A stretch of DNA of 64,000 bases from S010-25 sp964441285 (GCA_964441285.1 CAYTUK010000008.1:1-64000), one strand, 5' to 3'; positions 34,171 to 43,504 are shown, counted from the first letter of the stretch. The notes: generated from the sequence alone by a model not told the origin. Numbers and translations: made by a program.

Positions 34171-36180
34171 TCAACCTGTCGTAGCCAAACGCTGAATCTG
34201 TTCTATTTCATCACGTAGAATGAGTGCCTGTTCAAATTCCAGATTGCGCGAATGCGTATACATCTGTTTTTCCATCTGTGCAATTTTTTTGCCCAGGGCA
34301 GAGGGTGACAGCGATTGATAATGCGCTTTTTCTTCTGCAATTTTCAGCTGTTCAAGCGTTTTACGTGAAGGCTTATCCCCGTAGCCTGATTCAAGCACAT
34401 CATGAATATCTTTTACAATACCGGTTGGCACAATGCCATGCTTTTCGTTGTAACGCTGCTGAACCGCTCGCCGTTCTTCGGTAATGGTTATGGCTTTTTG
34501 CATCGATCCAGTGATTTTATCCGCATATAAAATTGCCTTACCATTAATATTTCTGGCTGCACGACCAATACTCTGTATCATGGAGCGTTCTGAACGCAGA
34601 AAGCCCTCTTTATCCGCATCGAGAATTGCAATTAAGGAAACTTCCGGCATATCCAGCCCCTCACGTAACAGGTTGATGCCGACTAACACATCAAATTCAC
34701 CCAGTCGTAAATCACGAATAATCTCTACTCGTTCAACGGTATCAATGTCCGAGTGCAAATAACGCACGCGCACACCATGTTCAGATAAATAGTCAGTCAG
34801 GTCTTCGGACATGCGTTTAGTCAACGTCAGCACCAGTACACGTTCATTTACTAATGTCCGTTGGCCAATTTCTGACAGGACATCATCAATCTGGGTAGCA
34901 ACTGGTCGTACTTCAATCAGCGGGTCCAGTAAACCGGTTGGTCGAACCAGTTGCCTTGCAATTGCATCAGCATGCGCTTCCTCATAGGCGCCTGGTGTAG
35001 CAGAAACATACAGTGTCTGTGGCGACATGGATTCAAATTCATCAAAACGTAAGGGTCGATTGTCCAGCGCTGAAGGCAGGCGAAAACCAAAGTTCACCAG
35101 ATTTTCCTTGCGCGAACGATCACCTTTGTACATTGCACCAATCTGCGGTACCGATACATGGCTTTCATCAATAATCAACAGGGCCTCGTCTGGCAAATAA
35201 TCAAACAAACAGGGTGGCGGTTCGCCGGGTGCTCGATTAGACAAATAACGGGAATAGTTTTCGATACCGCTGCAATAGCCCAGCTCGCGCATCATCTCCA
35301 GATCAAACTGCGTACGTTGTTCCAGCCGTTGCGCTTCGACCAGCCTGTTATTGTCGCGAAGTTCGTCTAAACGCGATTTTAACTCAATACGTATTCTGTC
35401 GATGGCTTTAACAATGACTTCACGCGGTGTGGCATAGTGCGTTTTAGGATAAACCGTCACCCGTGCCACTTTTTTAATCACTTCACCCGTTAGCGGGTCA
35501 AAAATACGGATATTTTCAATTTCTTCATCAAACAGTTCTACGCGAATGGCTTCACGCTCGGAATCAGCCGGATGAATATCAATCACCTCACCACGCACAC
35601 GGTAGCAGCCACGGCGAAATTCAACATCATTGCGTACATATTGTAATTCGGCCAGGCGTCGTAAGATCATCCGTTGATCGACCAGGTCACCGCGTACCAG
35701 GTGCAATATCATGCCAAAATAGGACTCTGGGTCACCCAGCCCGTAAATCGCCGATACTGTCGCCACAATAATCGTGTCGTCTCGCTCCATTAATGCTTTG
35801 GTTGCTGAAAGTCGCATCTGTTCAATGTGTTCATTCACTGATGCATCTTTTTCAATAAAGGTATCGCTGGCTGGAACATAAGCCTCGGGCTGATAATAAT
35901 CATAATAGGAAACGAAATATTCCACCGCATTTTGTGGGAAAAATGTTTTCATCTCACCATAAAGTTGTGCTGCCAGCGTTTTATTGGGCGCCATGATAAT
36001 AGTAGGCCGTTGCAACTGACAAATCACATTGGCCACTGTAAAGGTTTTGCCCGAACCGGTGACACCTAATAAGGTCTGCCGCGCCAAACCATGCTGAAAT
36101 CCCTCAACCAGGGTTTTAATCGCTATGGGTTGATCACCCGTTGGTACATAATCGGTCATTAATTGAAATTTTTTTGACAT
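34171..36180 (-). CDS. uvrB: UvrABC system protein B
   Basis: UvrB is the damage-verifying helicase-like component of excision repair. Walker A (LLGVTGSGKTFTVANV), the beta-hairpin YYDYYQPEAYVP, the DESHV motif, helicase motif VI (QSIGRAARN) and the C-terminal UVR domain that contacts UvrC (QMEKQMYTHSRNLEFEQALI) are all present. Length 669 against 673 in E. coli. The frame begins GTG ATG; the ATG at 36180 is taken as start. It is divergent from the aminotransferase gene. Confidence 0.96.
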   Translation of the reverse strand: MSKKFQLMTDYVPTGDQPIAIKTLVEGFQHGLARQTLLGVTGSGKTFTVANVICQLQRPTIIMAPNKTLAAQLYGEMKTFFPQNAVEYFVSYYDYYQPEAYVPASDTFIEKDASVNEHIEQMRLSATKALMERDDTIIVATVSAIYGLGDPESYFGMILHLVRGDLVDQRMILRRLAELQYVRNDVEFRRGCYRVRGEVIDIHPADSEREAIRVELFDEEIENIRIFDPLTGEVIKKVARVTVYPKTHYATPREVIVKAIDRIRIELKSRLDELRDNNRLVEAQRLEQRTQFDLEMMRELGYCSGIENYSRYLSNRAPGEPPPCLFDYLPDEALLIIDESHVSVPQIGAMYKGDRSRKENLVNFGFRLPSALDNRPLRFDEFESMSPQTLYVSATPGAYEEAHADAIARQLVRPTGLLDPLIEVRPVATQIDDVLSEIGQRTLVNERVLVLTLTKRMSEDLTDYLSEHGVRVRYLHSDIDTVERVEIIRDLRLGEFDVLVGINLLREGLDMPEVSLIAILDADKEGFLRSERSMIQSIGRAARNINGKAILYADKITGSMQKAITITEERRAVQQRYNEKHGIVPTGIVKDIHDVLESGYGDKPSRKTLEQLKIAEEKAHYQSLSPSALGKKIAQMEKQMYTHSRNLEFEQALILRDEIEQIQRLATTG

Positions 36181-36266
36181 CACTCTTTGAACGTATTTAT
36201 TTACACTTAAAATTAAATTAAACTTGGAAGATAGATGTTATTTTACCCTGCCTCACGGATACAACA

Positions 36267-37451
36267 GTGAATATAAAGCTTTCCAACCGTATACAGCGCA
36301 TTAAACCCTCTCCCACGCTGGCGGTTACCGCGCTCGCCAACCAGCTTCGTACAGAAGGTCGTGACGTTATCGGACTTGCCGCTGGTGAACCGGATTTTGA
36401 CACACCCGAACCGATTAAACAGGCCGCGGTTGATGCCATACACAAGGGTTATACCAAATATACCGCTGTAGATGGCACTGCCGGATTAAAACAGGCCATT
36501 ATAAACAAGTTCAAAAATGAGAATGGGCTGGATTATGCCACTGACCAGATTATAGTCTCTGTGGGGGGGAAACAGGTGTTTTATAATCTGTGCCAGACTT
36601 TGCTTGATGCAGGCGATGAAGTAATTATACCGGCACCCTACTGGGTCTCCTACCCGGACATCGTTAAACTGGCAGATGCCACCCCTGTCATCGTTGACGC
36701 AGGCATCGACCAGGCATTTAAAATCACCCCCGAACAACTAAGTGCTGCGATCACCAACAAAACCCGACTGGTTGTAATCAATAGTCCGTCAAATCCTTCG
36801 GGTAAAGCCTATACCCGTGCTGAACTCGAACAGCTTGCAGCGGTATTATTGAAGCATCCAGAGATTATCGTCATTACCGATGACATTTATGAACACATTG
36901 TCTGGTCTGACGAGGGCTTTAATAATATCCTCAATGTCTGCCCTGCGCTTTATGCGCAAACCGTGGTACTCAATGGTGTCTCCAAAGCCTACTCAATGAC
37001 AGGCTGGCGTATTGGTTATTCCGGCGGCCCCAGAACACTCATTCAGGGGATGAAAAAAATCCAGTCACAAAGCACTTCTAACCCAACCTCCATTGCCCAG
37101 TATGCAGCCCAGGCAGCACTCGAAGGCAAGCAGGATTTTCTACAGGAAACCTGTCATATTTTTAAACAACGTCACGATTTTGTGTATAAAACCTTAACGT
37201 CAATGGACGGCGTCAACTGCCTGCCCAGTGATGGTACCTTTTACAGCTTCCCCTCCTTCGAGAAAATCATCCAGCGAATGAATCACATTAACAACGATGT
37301 AGAACTCGCCCAATTTCTACTGGAAAAAGCTGACGTTGCACTGGTGCCTGGTTCTGCATTTGGCACCCCAGGGCACTTAAGGCTCTCTTTTGCAACCGAC
37401 ATGAGCAGCCTGGAAAAAGCCCTGACTCGAATCCAGCAGGCGATAAAATAA
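36267..37451 (+). CDS. Class I aminotransferase, aspartate aminotransferase type (subgroup 1-gamma/beta)
   Basis: This is a fold-type I PLP aminotransferase of 394 residues. It has GLAAGEPDFDTPEPIKQAA at the N-terminus, NSPSNPSGKAY, DDIYEHIVW, the PLP lysine in NGVSKAYSMTGWRIGY (about Lys240) and the substrate arginine in HLRLSFA. It most resembles bacterial aspartate (or aspartate/prephenate) aminotransferases of the thermophile type. The start is a GTG at 36267. The gene is the last protein gene before tRNA-Asn on the same strand and is divergent from uvrB. Confidence 0.88.
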   Translation: MNIKLSNRIQRIKPSPTLAVTALANQLRTEGRDVIGLAAGEPDFDTPEPIKQAAVDAIHKGYTKYTAVDGTAGLKQAIINKFKNENGLDYATDQIIVSVGGKQVFYNLCQTLLDAGDEVIIPAPYWVSYPDIVKLADATPVIVDAGIDQAFKITPEQLSAAITNKTRLVVINSPSNPSGKAYTRAELEQLAAVLLKHPEIIVITDDIYEHIVWSDEGFNNILNVCPALYAQTVVLNGVSKAYSMTGWRIGYSGGPRTLIQGMKKIQSQSTSNPTSIAQYAAQAALEGKQDFLQETCHIFKQRHDFVYKTLTSMDGVNCLPSDGTFYSFPSFEKIIQRMNHINNDVELAQFLLEKADVALVPGSAFGTPGHLRLSFATDMSSLEKALTRIQQAIK

Positions 37452-37508
37452 ATAGATCAATAATTACACAAAAAGTTGATAAATCAATAATAAATCAGCT
37501 AAAAGCTA

Positions 37509-37537
37509 TTGACCGAGGCACACCAAATCGGTAGCAT
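37509..37537 (+). promoter_or_regulatory. Sigma70 promoter of tRNA-Asn
   Basis: TTGACC and TAGCAT are spaced by 17 bp, followed by a GC-rich discriminator (ACCGCC) of the kind seen in stringently controlled stable RNA promoters. The tRNA begins about 45 bp downstream. Confidence 0.65.
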
Positions 37538-37582
37538 ACCGCCTTCCTGTCAGGGCTTGCTAATAAGCCCAAAGAGCATCAT

Positions 37583-37658
37583 TCCCCGATAGCTCAGTTG
37601 GTAGAGCAACGGACTGTTAATCCGTTTGTCGCTGGTTCGAGCCCAGCTCGGGGAGCCA
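37583..37658 (+). tRNA. tRNA-Asn (anticodon GTT)
   Basis: This is a 76-nt cloverleaf with acceptor stem TCCCCGA pairing with TCGGGGA, discriminator G and encoded CCA. The D-loop holds AGCTCAGTTGGTAGAGC, the anticodon loop CTGTTAA shows anticodon GTT, and the T-arm loop is GGTTCGAGCC. An open reading frame over it on the minus strand is spurious. Confidence 0.97.
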
Positions 37659-37670
37659 AACAAATTAAAC

Positions 37671-37699
37671 GCCTGGCACAGTTATTGTCAGGCTTTTTT
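37671..37699 (+). terminator. Rho-independent terminator of tRNA-Asn
   Basis: GCCTGGCA and TGTCAGGC form an 8-bp stem (one G-U pair) with a 7-nt loop, followed by six T residues, 12 nt after the CCA end of the tRNA. Confidence 0.88.
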
Positions 37700-37871
37700 G
37701 TTTCTATAATAGCGCCATTAACCGACTTAAAAACCACCCGCACCCCAAACTCGACAATGTTGATTACCGAGAAATAGCCAATCACCCAGATGAATTACCC
37801 GGCCTCTGCGTCAATACTTCCGAAATTCCTTCGGTTTTTTTACAAAATATCATTTTGTTGGCCAGCAATAC

Positions 37872-37900
37872 TTGTAAAGCGTCTGTTTGCAAAGGATAAT
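37872..37900 (+). promoter_or_regulatory. Predicted sigma70 promoter of mfd
   Basis: TTGTAA and GATAAT are spaced by 17 bp. Transcription would begin near 37907, only about 11 nt before the TTG start of mfd. Confidence 0.5.
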
Positions 37901-37917
37901 TCAGCTTTTAATTTATA

Positions 37918-40900
37918 TTGCAGCACAAGCCTTTGTTAAAACCCGTTCTCCCCGCAAAAAATAAGCTGACTTACTGGAGTCGTTTGTATGGCAGTTCACT
38001 CGCTTTACAATGCGTTGAAGCCTCAAAACGACATACGTCAGGTCCGTTGGTTATTGTGGTTGAAGATATCAGCCATGCAGATAGCCTAACCCGTGAAATC
38101 GAGTTCTATAAAAACGACCGGCAGACGATTTACCATTTACCCGACTGGGAAACGTTACCTTACGATGTATTTTCACCGCATGCAGACATTATTTCTGAGC
38201 GACTGACGACGCTGCATAAACTGGAACGGATTAATGCTGGTGACATTCTGATTATCCCCGTTAACTCGCTGTTACAGCGCCTGCCGCCACGCAGTTATAT
38301 TCACGGTAATGTATTGCAGCTAAAAAAGGGCCAGGTGCTTGATAGTCAGGTCTTTCGTACTGATCTGGAAGCCAGTGGTTACAGCCATGTTAGCGAGGTT
38401 ATGGAACACGGTGAATTTACTCTTCGCGGTTCGATTATTGATCTGTTCCCCGCTGGCTCAAATACCCCATTTAGAATTGATCTGTTTGATGATGAGATTG
38501 AAACCATCCGTTGCTTTGATCCGAGTAGTCAGCGTTCAGACAATAAAGTCGATCAGATAGCACTTTTACCCGCACGCGAATTTCCAACAGATAAAAAAGG
38601 CATTCATAAGTTTCGCTTACGTTATCGAGAAATGCTCGATGGTGACCCACTAAATAGTCTTATTTATAAGAGTGTTAGCGATGGTTTAATGCCACCCGGA
38701 ATAGAGTATTATCTGCCGATATTTTTTGATGAGCTGGAAACATTATTTGATTATTTACCCAGAAGCAGCCTGTTTATTACACCTGAAAATTTAAGCGAAC
38801 ACCTGAACAGCTTTGCAGCGGATGTCGCTCAGCGTTATGAACAACGTCGACATGATATTGAGCGCCCTATTCTGTCACCTGAAAAATTATATTTAGCCGT
38901 TAAGCAGGTGGAGCAACAGCTTAACACCGTCAGTCGTGTTATCACTTCGCTAAAAAAAAACCTGAATGAAATCTTTAATGCCGGTGTAAAAGCCCCACCT
39001 GATCTGTTGCTACAAACACACAGCAAAGACCCCTCCTCCGCGCTCACTGTTTTTATTCAACAACATCATGGACGGGTATTATTTGTTGCTGAAACTGGTG
39101 GTCGACGTGAAGTTCTGACTGAGTTATTACGCGAATGCAAAATTTACCCAAAAACCTGTAAAAACTGGGATGAATTTATTCATTCAGACGAGGCTATCTG
39201 CATCACCGTTGCCGAAATTGCACAGGGTTTGGTGATTGTTCAGCCCGACACTGTCGTTATTACTGAAGCACAAATTTATGGCCAGCGAGCAATACAAAAA
39301 CGTCGGCGAACTAAACGCGGGCCGGATGCTGATGCCATTGTACAGAATCTGACTGATCTTACCCTGGGCGCACCGGTGGTGCATCTGGATCATGGTGTAG
39401 GTCGATATCGAGGACTGGTAAAACTCAGTGGTGATGGTTATGATGCCGAATTTTTATTACTGGAATATGCAGGCAACGATAAACTGTATGTCCCGGTTTC
39501 GTCGTTGCAGCTAATTAGTCGTTATAGTGGTGCCTCGGCAGAAACAGCGCCGGTGCATAAACTTGGCACTAACCAGTGGTCAAAGGCACGTCAAAAGGCA
39601 GCTAAACAGGCGCGTGATGTGGCAGCAGAGTTACTTGACATTCATGCTCGACGGGCGGCGATTCAGGGGCAAGCTTACCCCATTGATGAGAATGAATACA
39701 ATAGTTTCTGCAACGGTTTCCCGTTTGAAGAAACTCCGGATCAGGAGACCGTGATTAAAGAAGTGCTGGCCGACCTCGCCAGCGCTCAACCGATGGATCG
39801 AGTGGTTTGTGGCGATGTAGGTTTTGGTAAGACTGAAGTCGCCATGCGGGCCGCTTTTGCCGTGGTAAGCAACAGTAAACAGGTGGCGGTTTTAGTGCCA
39901 ACAACTTTATTAGCCCAGCAACATTTGCAAAATTTCAGCGACCGTTTTGCCGACTGGCCAATTAAAGTTGCCTGCCTGTCACGTTTTAATACCAGCAAAC
40001 AGCAAAACGAAGTTCTAGCACAAATTAAAAATGGAAAAGTGGATCTGGTTATCGGTACACATAAACTATTACAGAAAAATATTATTTTTAAAGACCTTGG
40101 TTTAATTATTGTTGATGAAGAGCATCGTTTTGGTGTACGCCATAAAGAACAGCTTAAATCGATGCGCGCACAGGTTGATATCCTCACACTCACGGCCACC
40201 CCTATTCCGCGCACACTGAATATGTCACTCGCCGGAATTCGCGATCTTTCCATTATTTCAACCCCACCAATGCAGCGCCATTCGATCAATACGTTCGTTA
40301 CCCGCTGGAATGACGCACTCATTACCGAAGCCTGCCAGCGAGAACTAAAACGCGGTGGTCAGGCCTATTTTTTACACAATGAAGTAAAAACCATTGAGAA
40401 AATCACCCATGATTTACGCGTTTTGATGCCCGATGCCAGAATTGAATTTGCACATGGCCAGATGCCGGAAAAACAGCTGGAACAGGTCATGCTGGATTTT
40501 TATCATCAACGGTTTAATATTCTTGTTAGTACCACGATTATCGAAAGCGGTATTGATGTTCCGACCGCAAATACCATTATCATTAATAAAGCTGATCGGC
40601 TTGGACTGGCACAACTGCATCAGATTCGTGGCCGTGTTGGGCGTTCCCATCACCGTGCTTATGCCTACTTAATTACGCCACCAGAATCAGCGATGACGGA
40701 CGATGCAAAAAAACGCCTTGCTGCCATCGAATCACTGGAGGATCTTGGCGTTGGCTTTACCCTGGCAACACACGATCTGGAAATTCGTGGTGCAGGTGAA
40801 CTTCTGGGTGAAAGCCAGAGTGGTCAGATATCTGAAGTGGGTTTCAGTTTATACAGTGAATTACTTGAACGCGCCGTCACAGCTTTAAAACGTGGTGAGA

Positions 40901-41394
40901 TACCTGACCTGGATGTACCGTTAAATAGTGGTATAGAAATCGACCTGGGGATACCGGCATTAATACCCGATGATTATGTTTACGACATTCATCAACGTTT
41001 GATGTTATACAAACGTATCGCCAGTGCAAGCTCAAACAGACAGCTGGATGAACTGCGGGTTGAATTAATTGATCGGTTTGGTTTATTGCCCGACTATGTA
41101 AAAAATCTGTTTACTGTCACCGAAATAAAAATGACCGCTGCGTCTACCGGTATCAAAAAAATTGAAGTCAATGACCATGAAATAAAAATTCAGTTTAATG
41201 AAAAACCCAATATCAATCCAGTGAAACTTATCGAACTGATACAGACACAGGCAGACTGCTATCGTTTTAATGGCACAGATACCTTACGCATTCTTAAAGT
41301 GGATGAAGACAGTACAAAGCGGACACAACAGATAAACAACACCCTGGCACAACTCAGTTTTGATGAATCAGAATCAGTGGTATTGTCATCATAA
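37918..41394 (+). CDS. mfd: Transcription-repair coupling factor Mfd
   Basis: Mfd displaces stalled RNA polymerase and recruits UvrA. The protein (1158 residues; E. coli 1148) has the N-terminal UvrB-homology modules (EDISHADSLTREIEFYK, LPDWETLPYDVFSPH), the RNA-polymerase interaction domain (HLDHGVGRYRGLVKL), the RecG-like translocase with Walker A at about residue 632 (GDVGFGKTEVAMRAAF) and DEEHRFGVRHKEQLK, the TRG motif region, and the C-terminal D7 domain. An in-frame TAA at 37909 leaves TTG 37918 as the only reasonable start that keeps the family N-terminus; no ribosome binding site is visible. csiV follows, as in Pseudomonas. Confidence 0.95.
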   Translation: MQHKPLLKPVLPAKNKLTYWSRLYGSSLALQCVEASKRHTSGPLVIVVEDISHADSLTREIEFYKNDRQTIYHLPDWETLPYDVFSPHADIISERLTTLHKLERINAGDILIIPVNSLLQRLPPRSYIHGNVLQLKKGQVLDSQVFRTDLEASGYSHVSEVMEHGEFTLRGSIIDLFPAGSNTPFRIDLFDDEIETIRCFDPSSQRSDNKVDQIALLPAREFPTDKKGIHKFRLRYREMLDGDPLNSLIYKSVSDGLMPPGIEYYLPIFFDELETLFDYLPRSSLFITPENLSEHLNSFAADVAQRYEQRRHDIERPILSPEKLYLAVKQVEQQLNTVSRVITSLKKNLNEIFNAGVKAPPDLLLQTHSKDPSSALTVFIQQHHGRVLFVAETGGRREVLTELLRECKIYPKTCKNWDEFIHSDEAICITVAEIAQGLVIVQPDTVVITEAQIYGQRAIQKRRRTKRGPDADAIVQNLTDLTLGAPVVHLDHGVGRYRGLVKLSGDGYDAEFLLLEYAGNDKLYVPVSSLQLISRYSGASAETAPVHKLGTNQWSKARQKAAKQARDVAAELLDIHARRAAIQGQAYPIDENEYNSFCNGFPFEETPDQETVIKEVLADLASAQPMDRVVCGDVGFGKTEVAMRAAFAVVSNSKQVAVLVPTTLLAQQHLQNFSDRFADWPIKVACLSRFNTSKQQNEVLAQIKNGKVDLVIGTHKLLQKNIIFKDLGLIIVDEEHRFGVRHKEQLKSMRAQVDILTLTATPIPRTLNMSLAGIRDLSIISTPPMQRHSINTFVTRWNDALITEACQRELKRGGQAYFLHNEVKTIEKITHDLRVLMPDARIEFAHGQMPEKQLEQVMLDFYHQRFNILVSTTIIESGIDVPTANTIIINKADRLGLAQLHQIRGRVGRSHHRAYAYLITPPESAMTDDAKKRLAAIESLEDLGVGFTLATHDLEIRGAGELLGESQSGQISEVGFSLYSELLERAVTALKRGEIPDLDVPLNSGIEIDLGIPALIPDDYVYDIHQRLMLYKRIASASSNRQLDELRVELIDRFGLLPDYVKNLFTVTEIKMTAASTGIKKIEVNDHEIKIQFNEKPNINPVKLIELIQTQADCYRFNGTDTLRILKVDEDSTKRTQQINNTLAQLSFDESESVVLSS

Positions 41395-41482
41395 AGCCGT
41401 ATCCGAACTATTTTTTACCTACTGCTAAAGAGAGAATTCCTGTATTATTCCAGGCTTGTAAGCTGCAAACGAATCCATTCAC

Positions 41483-42331
41483 ATGCCAGACAATTCATTT
41501 AACACGACTAAATTAATTCTGATCCAGTTCAGCGCTGTGCTGTTACTGATTTTTAATCAGGCTGTGCATGCGGAAACAAGATACTATGATGTAGAAGTCA
41601 TTATTTACGAAGATGCGAACGCAACATATCTTCACTCAGAAGACTGGCAGGATGAGGCGGCTTTTCGACAGGAGAATCAGCAAGATACTTCATCAATGTC
41701 ATTAAATAATATCGCATCATTAAAACTTGAAAAACCCGTTGTTTCAACGCTACCTGCAGGAATAGCTACAGAAAAACCGACAGATAATAATAAATTTTTT
41801 CAGAATATTGAGCCGACGATCTTAACGAAAGAAGCTAAGCGTATTCAACATTCCAGTCACTATAACCTGTTATTTTACACCGCCTGGCGACAACCTGGTC
41901 TGGATGCTAAAAATGCGATTGCGATTAACCTGAAAGATCTGGTCAATCATGCGCAGCTAAAAACACAAAACTCAATAGAAGGGACACTGAAAGTCGTGCT
42001 CTCGCGGTATCTGCATTTTTATACCAAGCTAGATTATTTGCACCATGAAATGGTTCAGATTAAAACAGAACCCACGCAGTTGAAACCATACTTAACCGGG
42101 ACAGATGTGATAGTCGGTGCGGATAAACGCCTCTCTGCGGATAGACCTACACCGTTGGCGCTGGTTATAAAACATTACCCTGTTGTTAGCCACCGTCGTA
42201 TGCGTAGCAAGGTACTGCATTATCTCGACAACCCTCTAGTTGGGATACTGGTGCAGATTAATCAGACAAAACCACCCGTGCCGAAAAAATTAACAGCGCC
42301 TGTCCCTCTTCAGCACCCATCTTCCAATTAA
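41483..42331 (+). CDS. csiV: CsiV-family periplasmic protein
   Basis: This 282-residue exported protein has a signal peptide (hydrophobic core LIQFSAVLLLIFNQA, cleavage about HA-ET at residue 30). The mature start YYDVEVIIYE is the CsiV signature, and a conserved block HYNLLFYTAWRQPGL lies in the middle. CsiV of Vibrio cholerae binds peptidoglycan and is needed for signalling by non-canonical D-amino acids; the family is otherwise poorly studied. The mfd-csiV neighbourhood matches Pseudomonas and supports the assignment. No membrane helix beyond the signal is seen. Confidence 0.82.
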   Translation: MPDNSFNTTKLILIQFSAVLLLIFNQAVHAETRYYDVEVIIYEDANATYLHSEDWQDEAAFRQENQQDTSSMSLNNIASLKLEKPVVSTLPAGIATEKPTDNNKFFQNIEPTILTKEAKRIQHSSHYNLLFYTAWRQPGLDAKNAIAINLKDLVNHAQLKTQNSIEGTLKVVLSRYLHFYTKLDYLHHEMVQIKTEPTQLKPYLTGTDVIVGADKRLSADRPTPLALVIKHYPVVSHRRMRSKVLHYLDNPLVGILVQINQTKPPVPKKLTAPVPLQHPSSN

Positions 42332-42351
42332 GGGGTTATGCCTGCAGTCCC

Positions 42352-42498
42352 TTATCGCATTGGTAGTCTTCTTTCAACACCGGAACGGCGCCCCAGGACA
42401 TCATTAAAACGTGTCGTAACACGCCTGTCTTGCTGGTGTCGCCGCTCTTTAGCGTGCCGTCGGTCAGAACCATTATAGTTATTATTATCTGTCCCCAT
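42352..42498 (-). CDS. Small arginine-rich protein with repeated [DEG]RR motifs (48 aa)
   Basis: This short gene lies in the gap after csiV, on the opposite strand. It has a strong ribosome binding site (GGAGGG, 7 nt before ATG 42498) and 48 codons ending in TAA. The product is hydrophilic, with an Asn-rich start and periodic basic pairs: DRR at 12-14, ERR at 18-20, DRR at 24-26, GRRSG at 36-40 and ERR at 42-44. Short arginine-pair repeats of the RRSGxxRR type occur in many proteobacterial proteins of unknown role; I do not recognise a family. It could bind nucleic acid or acidic lipids, but that is a guess. Confidence 0.6.
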   Translation of the reverse strand: MGTDNNNYNGSDRRHAKERRHQQDRRVTTRFNDVLGRRSGVERRLPMR

Positions 42499-42589
42499 TA
42501 CATTGCCCTCCAAATAAAACGGTCAATCCGATTCGCCAACAAAAATACGTTTAACGCGTGTTTTAAATGTTTATAAATTATAGTTATTA

Positions 42590-42629
42590 TTACTGAAACA
42601 GATATCCTTTTCATCCATCCTGTTGGTAT
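42590..42629. repeat. Minimal repeat copy H (two ends joined, no core)
   Basis: TTACTGAAACAGATATCCTT runs directly into TTCATCCATCCTGTTGGTA, so both terminal ends are present without the centre. The remaining intergenic sequence to 42822 is AT-rich and shows nothing I can name. Confidence 0.6.
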
Positions 42630-42822
42630 ATAGTCTAAAATCTGCATTTTTCATGCCAGAGAATCGGGTATCTGATACTAATCAATAGTATAGGAGACTT
42701 TTAGAGAAATTTTGTATTAGTTTTTTCTTAATAGTGTAAATTATTCCGATTATTTATCCCGTTTTTTATCAGTATGCTGCATAAAATGCGGTTTGTAACA
42801 CGGAAAGATCTGTTTTCGTTGG

Positions 42823-43383
42823 TCATTTTTTTGCTGGTTTCATGCGCACGAAAGTGACTATGAAAATGCAGGCACTAACGCTTAAAAGTAGCACTGTCAA
42901 TACCATGAGTATTTCAGCCATGGTGATGCCAAAGGCTATTTCCGGTGTATAACCACACGATGTTTCAACCCGAAACAGCCACGGCCACCATACATCAGGT
43001 GTTAACCAGCTTGGTAACCCAAGACTAAAACTGCAATCACCGAAAACAAAACCACGCTCGGTCCCCAATATCTGATAGGCGCGTTCGGTCAATCCCATGG
43101 CAACAATAACAACCAACAGGTGTGTGATGGTATTAACACCTCGCATAATTAAAGTTTTTGCGTTGCAGGAAAGTAAACCTCCAATAGAAATAATAATCAG
43201 TAAGGTAAGCCATAAACGCACCTGAATACACATTATACAGGGAGGATCATCAAGGACATGCTGATAATATAATGCGATGGCTAACAACCCCAGTCCGCTA
43301 ATAATATAGCTCCACCAGTACCAGCGACTTTGGGAAATAATTTTGAGTTGTCTGAGGATAGAAATAAACATTTTTCCGACCAT
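42823..43383 (-). CDS. DsbB-like disulfide oxidoreductase (membrane)
   Basis: This integral membrane protein has about four or five hydrophobic segments. The first periplasmic-loop motif PPCIMCIQVR matches the active-site CxxC of DsbB, and a second cysteine pair lies in a long later loop (FGDCSFSLG and VETSCGY). DsbB re-oxidises DsbA and passes electrons to quinones. The second loop and C-terminus (EIAFGITMAEILMVLTVLLL) are longer than in E. coli DsbB. The open frame begins at a TTG inside the upstream small gene; I choose ATG 43383, 8 nt after that gene's stop, implying translational coupling. ATG 43371 is the alternative. Confidence 0.78.
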   Translation of the reverse strand: MVGKMFISILRQLKIISQSRWYWWSYIISGLGLLAIALYYQHVLDDPPCIMCIQVRLWLTLLIIISIGGLLSCNAKTLIMRGVNTITHLLVVIVAMGLTERAYQILGTERGFVFGDCSFSLGLPSWLTPDVWWPWLFRVETSCGYTPEIAFGITMAEILMVLTVLLLSVSACIFIVTFVRMKPAKK

Positions 43384-43390
43384 AAAAAGT

Positions 43391-43504
43391 TTAAAGAGCC
43401 GCAAATTTCTGGCGCATCTGTTGGTGTACCTGAATCAGGTTGTTTCGATTTTCGGCGGGTAATCGTTTTAATGCACTAATTCTTTTGGTGTAATCGTCAG
43501 TCAC
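43391..43504 (-). CDS. Overlapping 37-residue small protein between HTH gene and dsbB-like gene
   Basis: A GTG at 43504 overlaps the last codons of the HTH gene (stop 43497-43499) and opens 37 codons to a TAA at 43391, 7 nt before the dsbB-like ATG. The product is charged and helix-forming: MTDDYTKRISALKRLP, then ENRNNLIQVHQQMRQKF. The tight overlap on one side and near-contact on the other suggest a translationally coupled three-gene operon. I recognise no family. An alternative is that it is a chance frame in a short gap. Confidence 0.5.
   Translation of the reverse strand: MTDDYTKRISALKRLPAENRNNLIQVHQQMRQKFAAL

Noticed and set aside
37594..37785. 63-codon minus-strand open frame
   Set aside because: It runs antisense through tRNA-Asn and its terminator.
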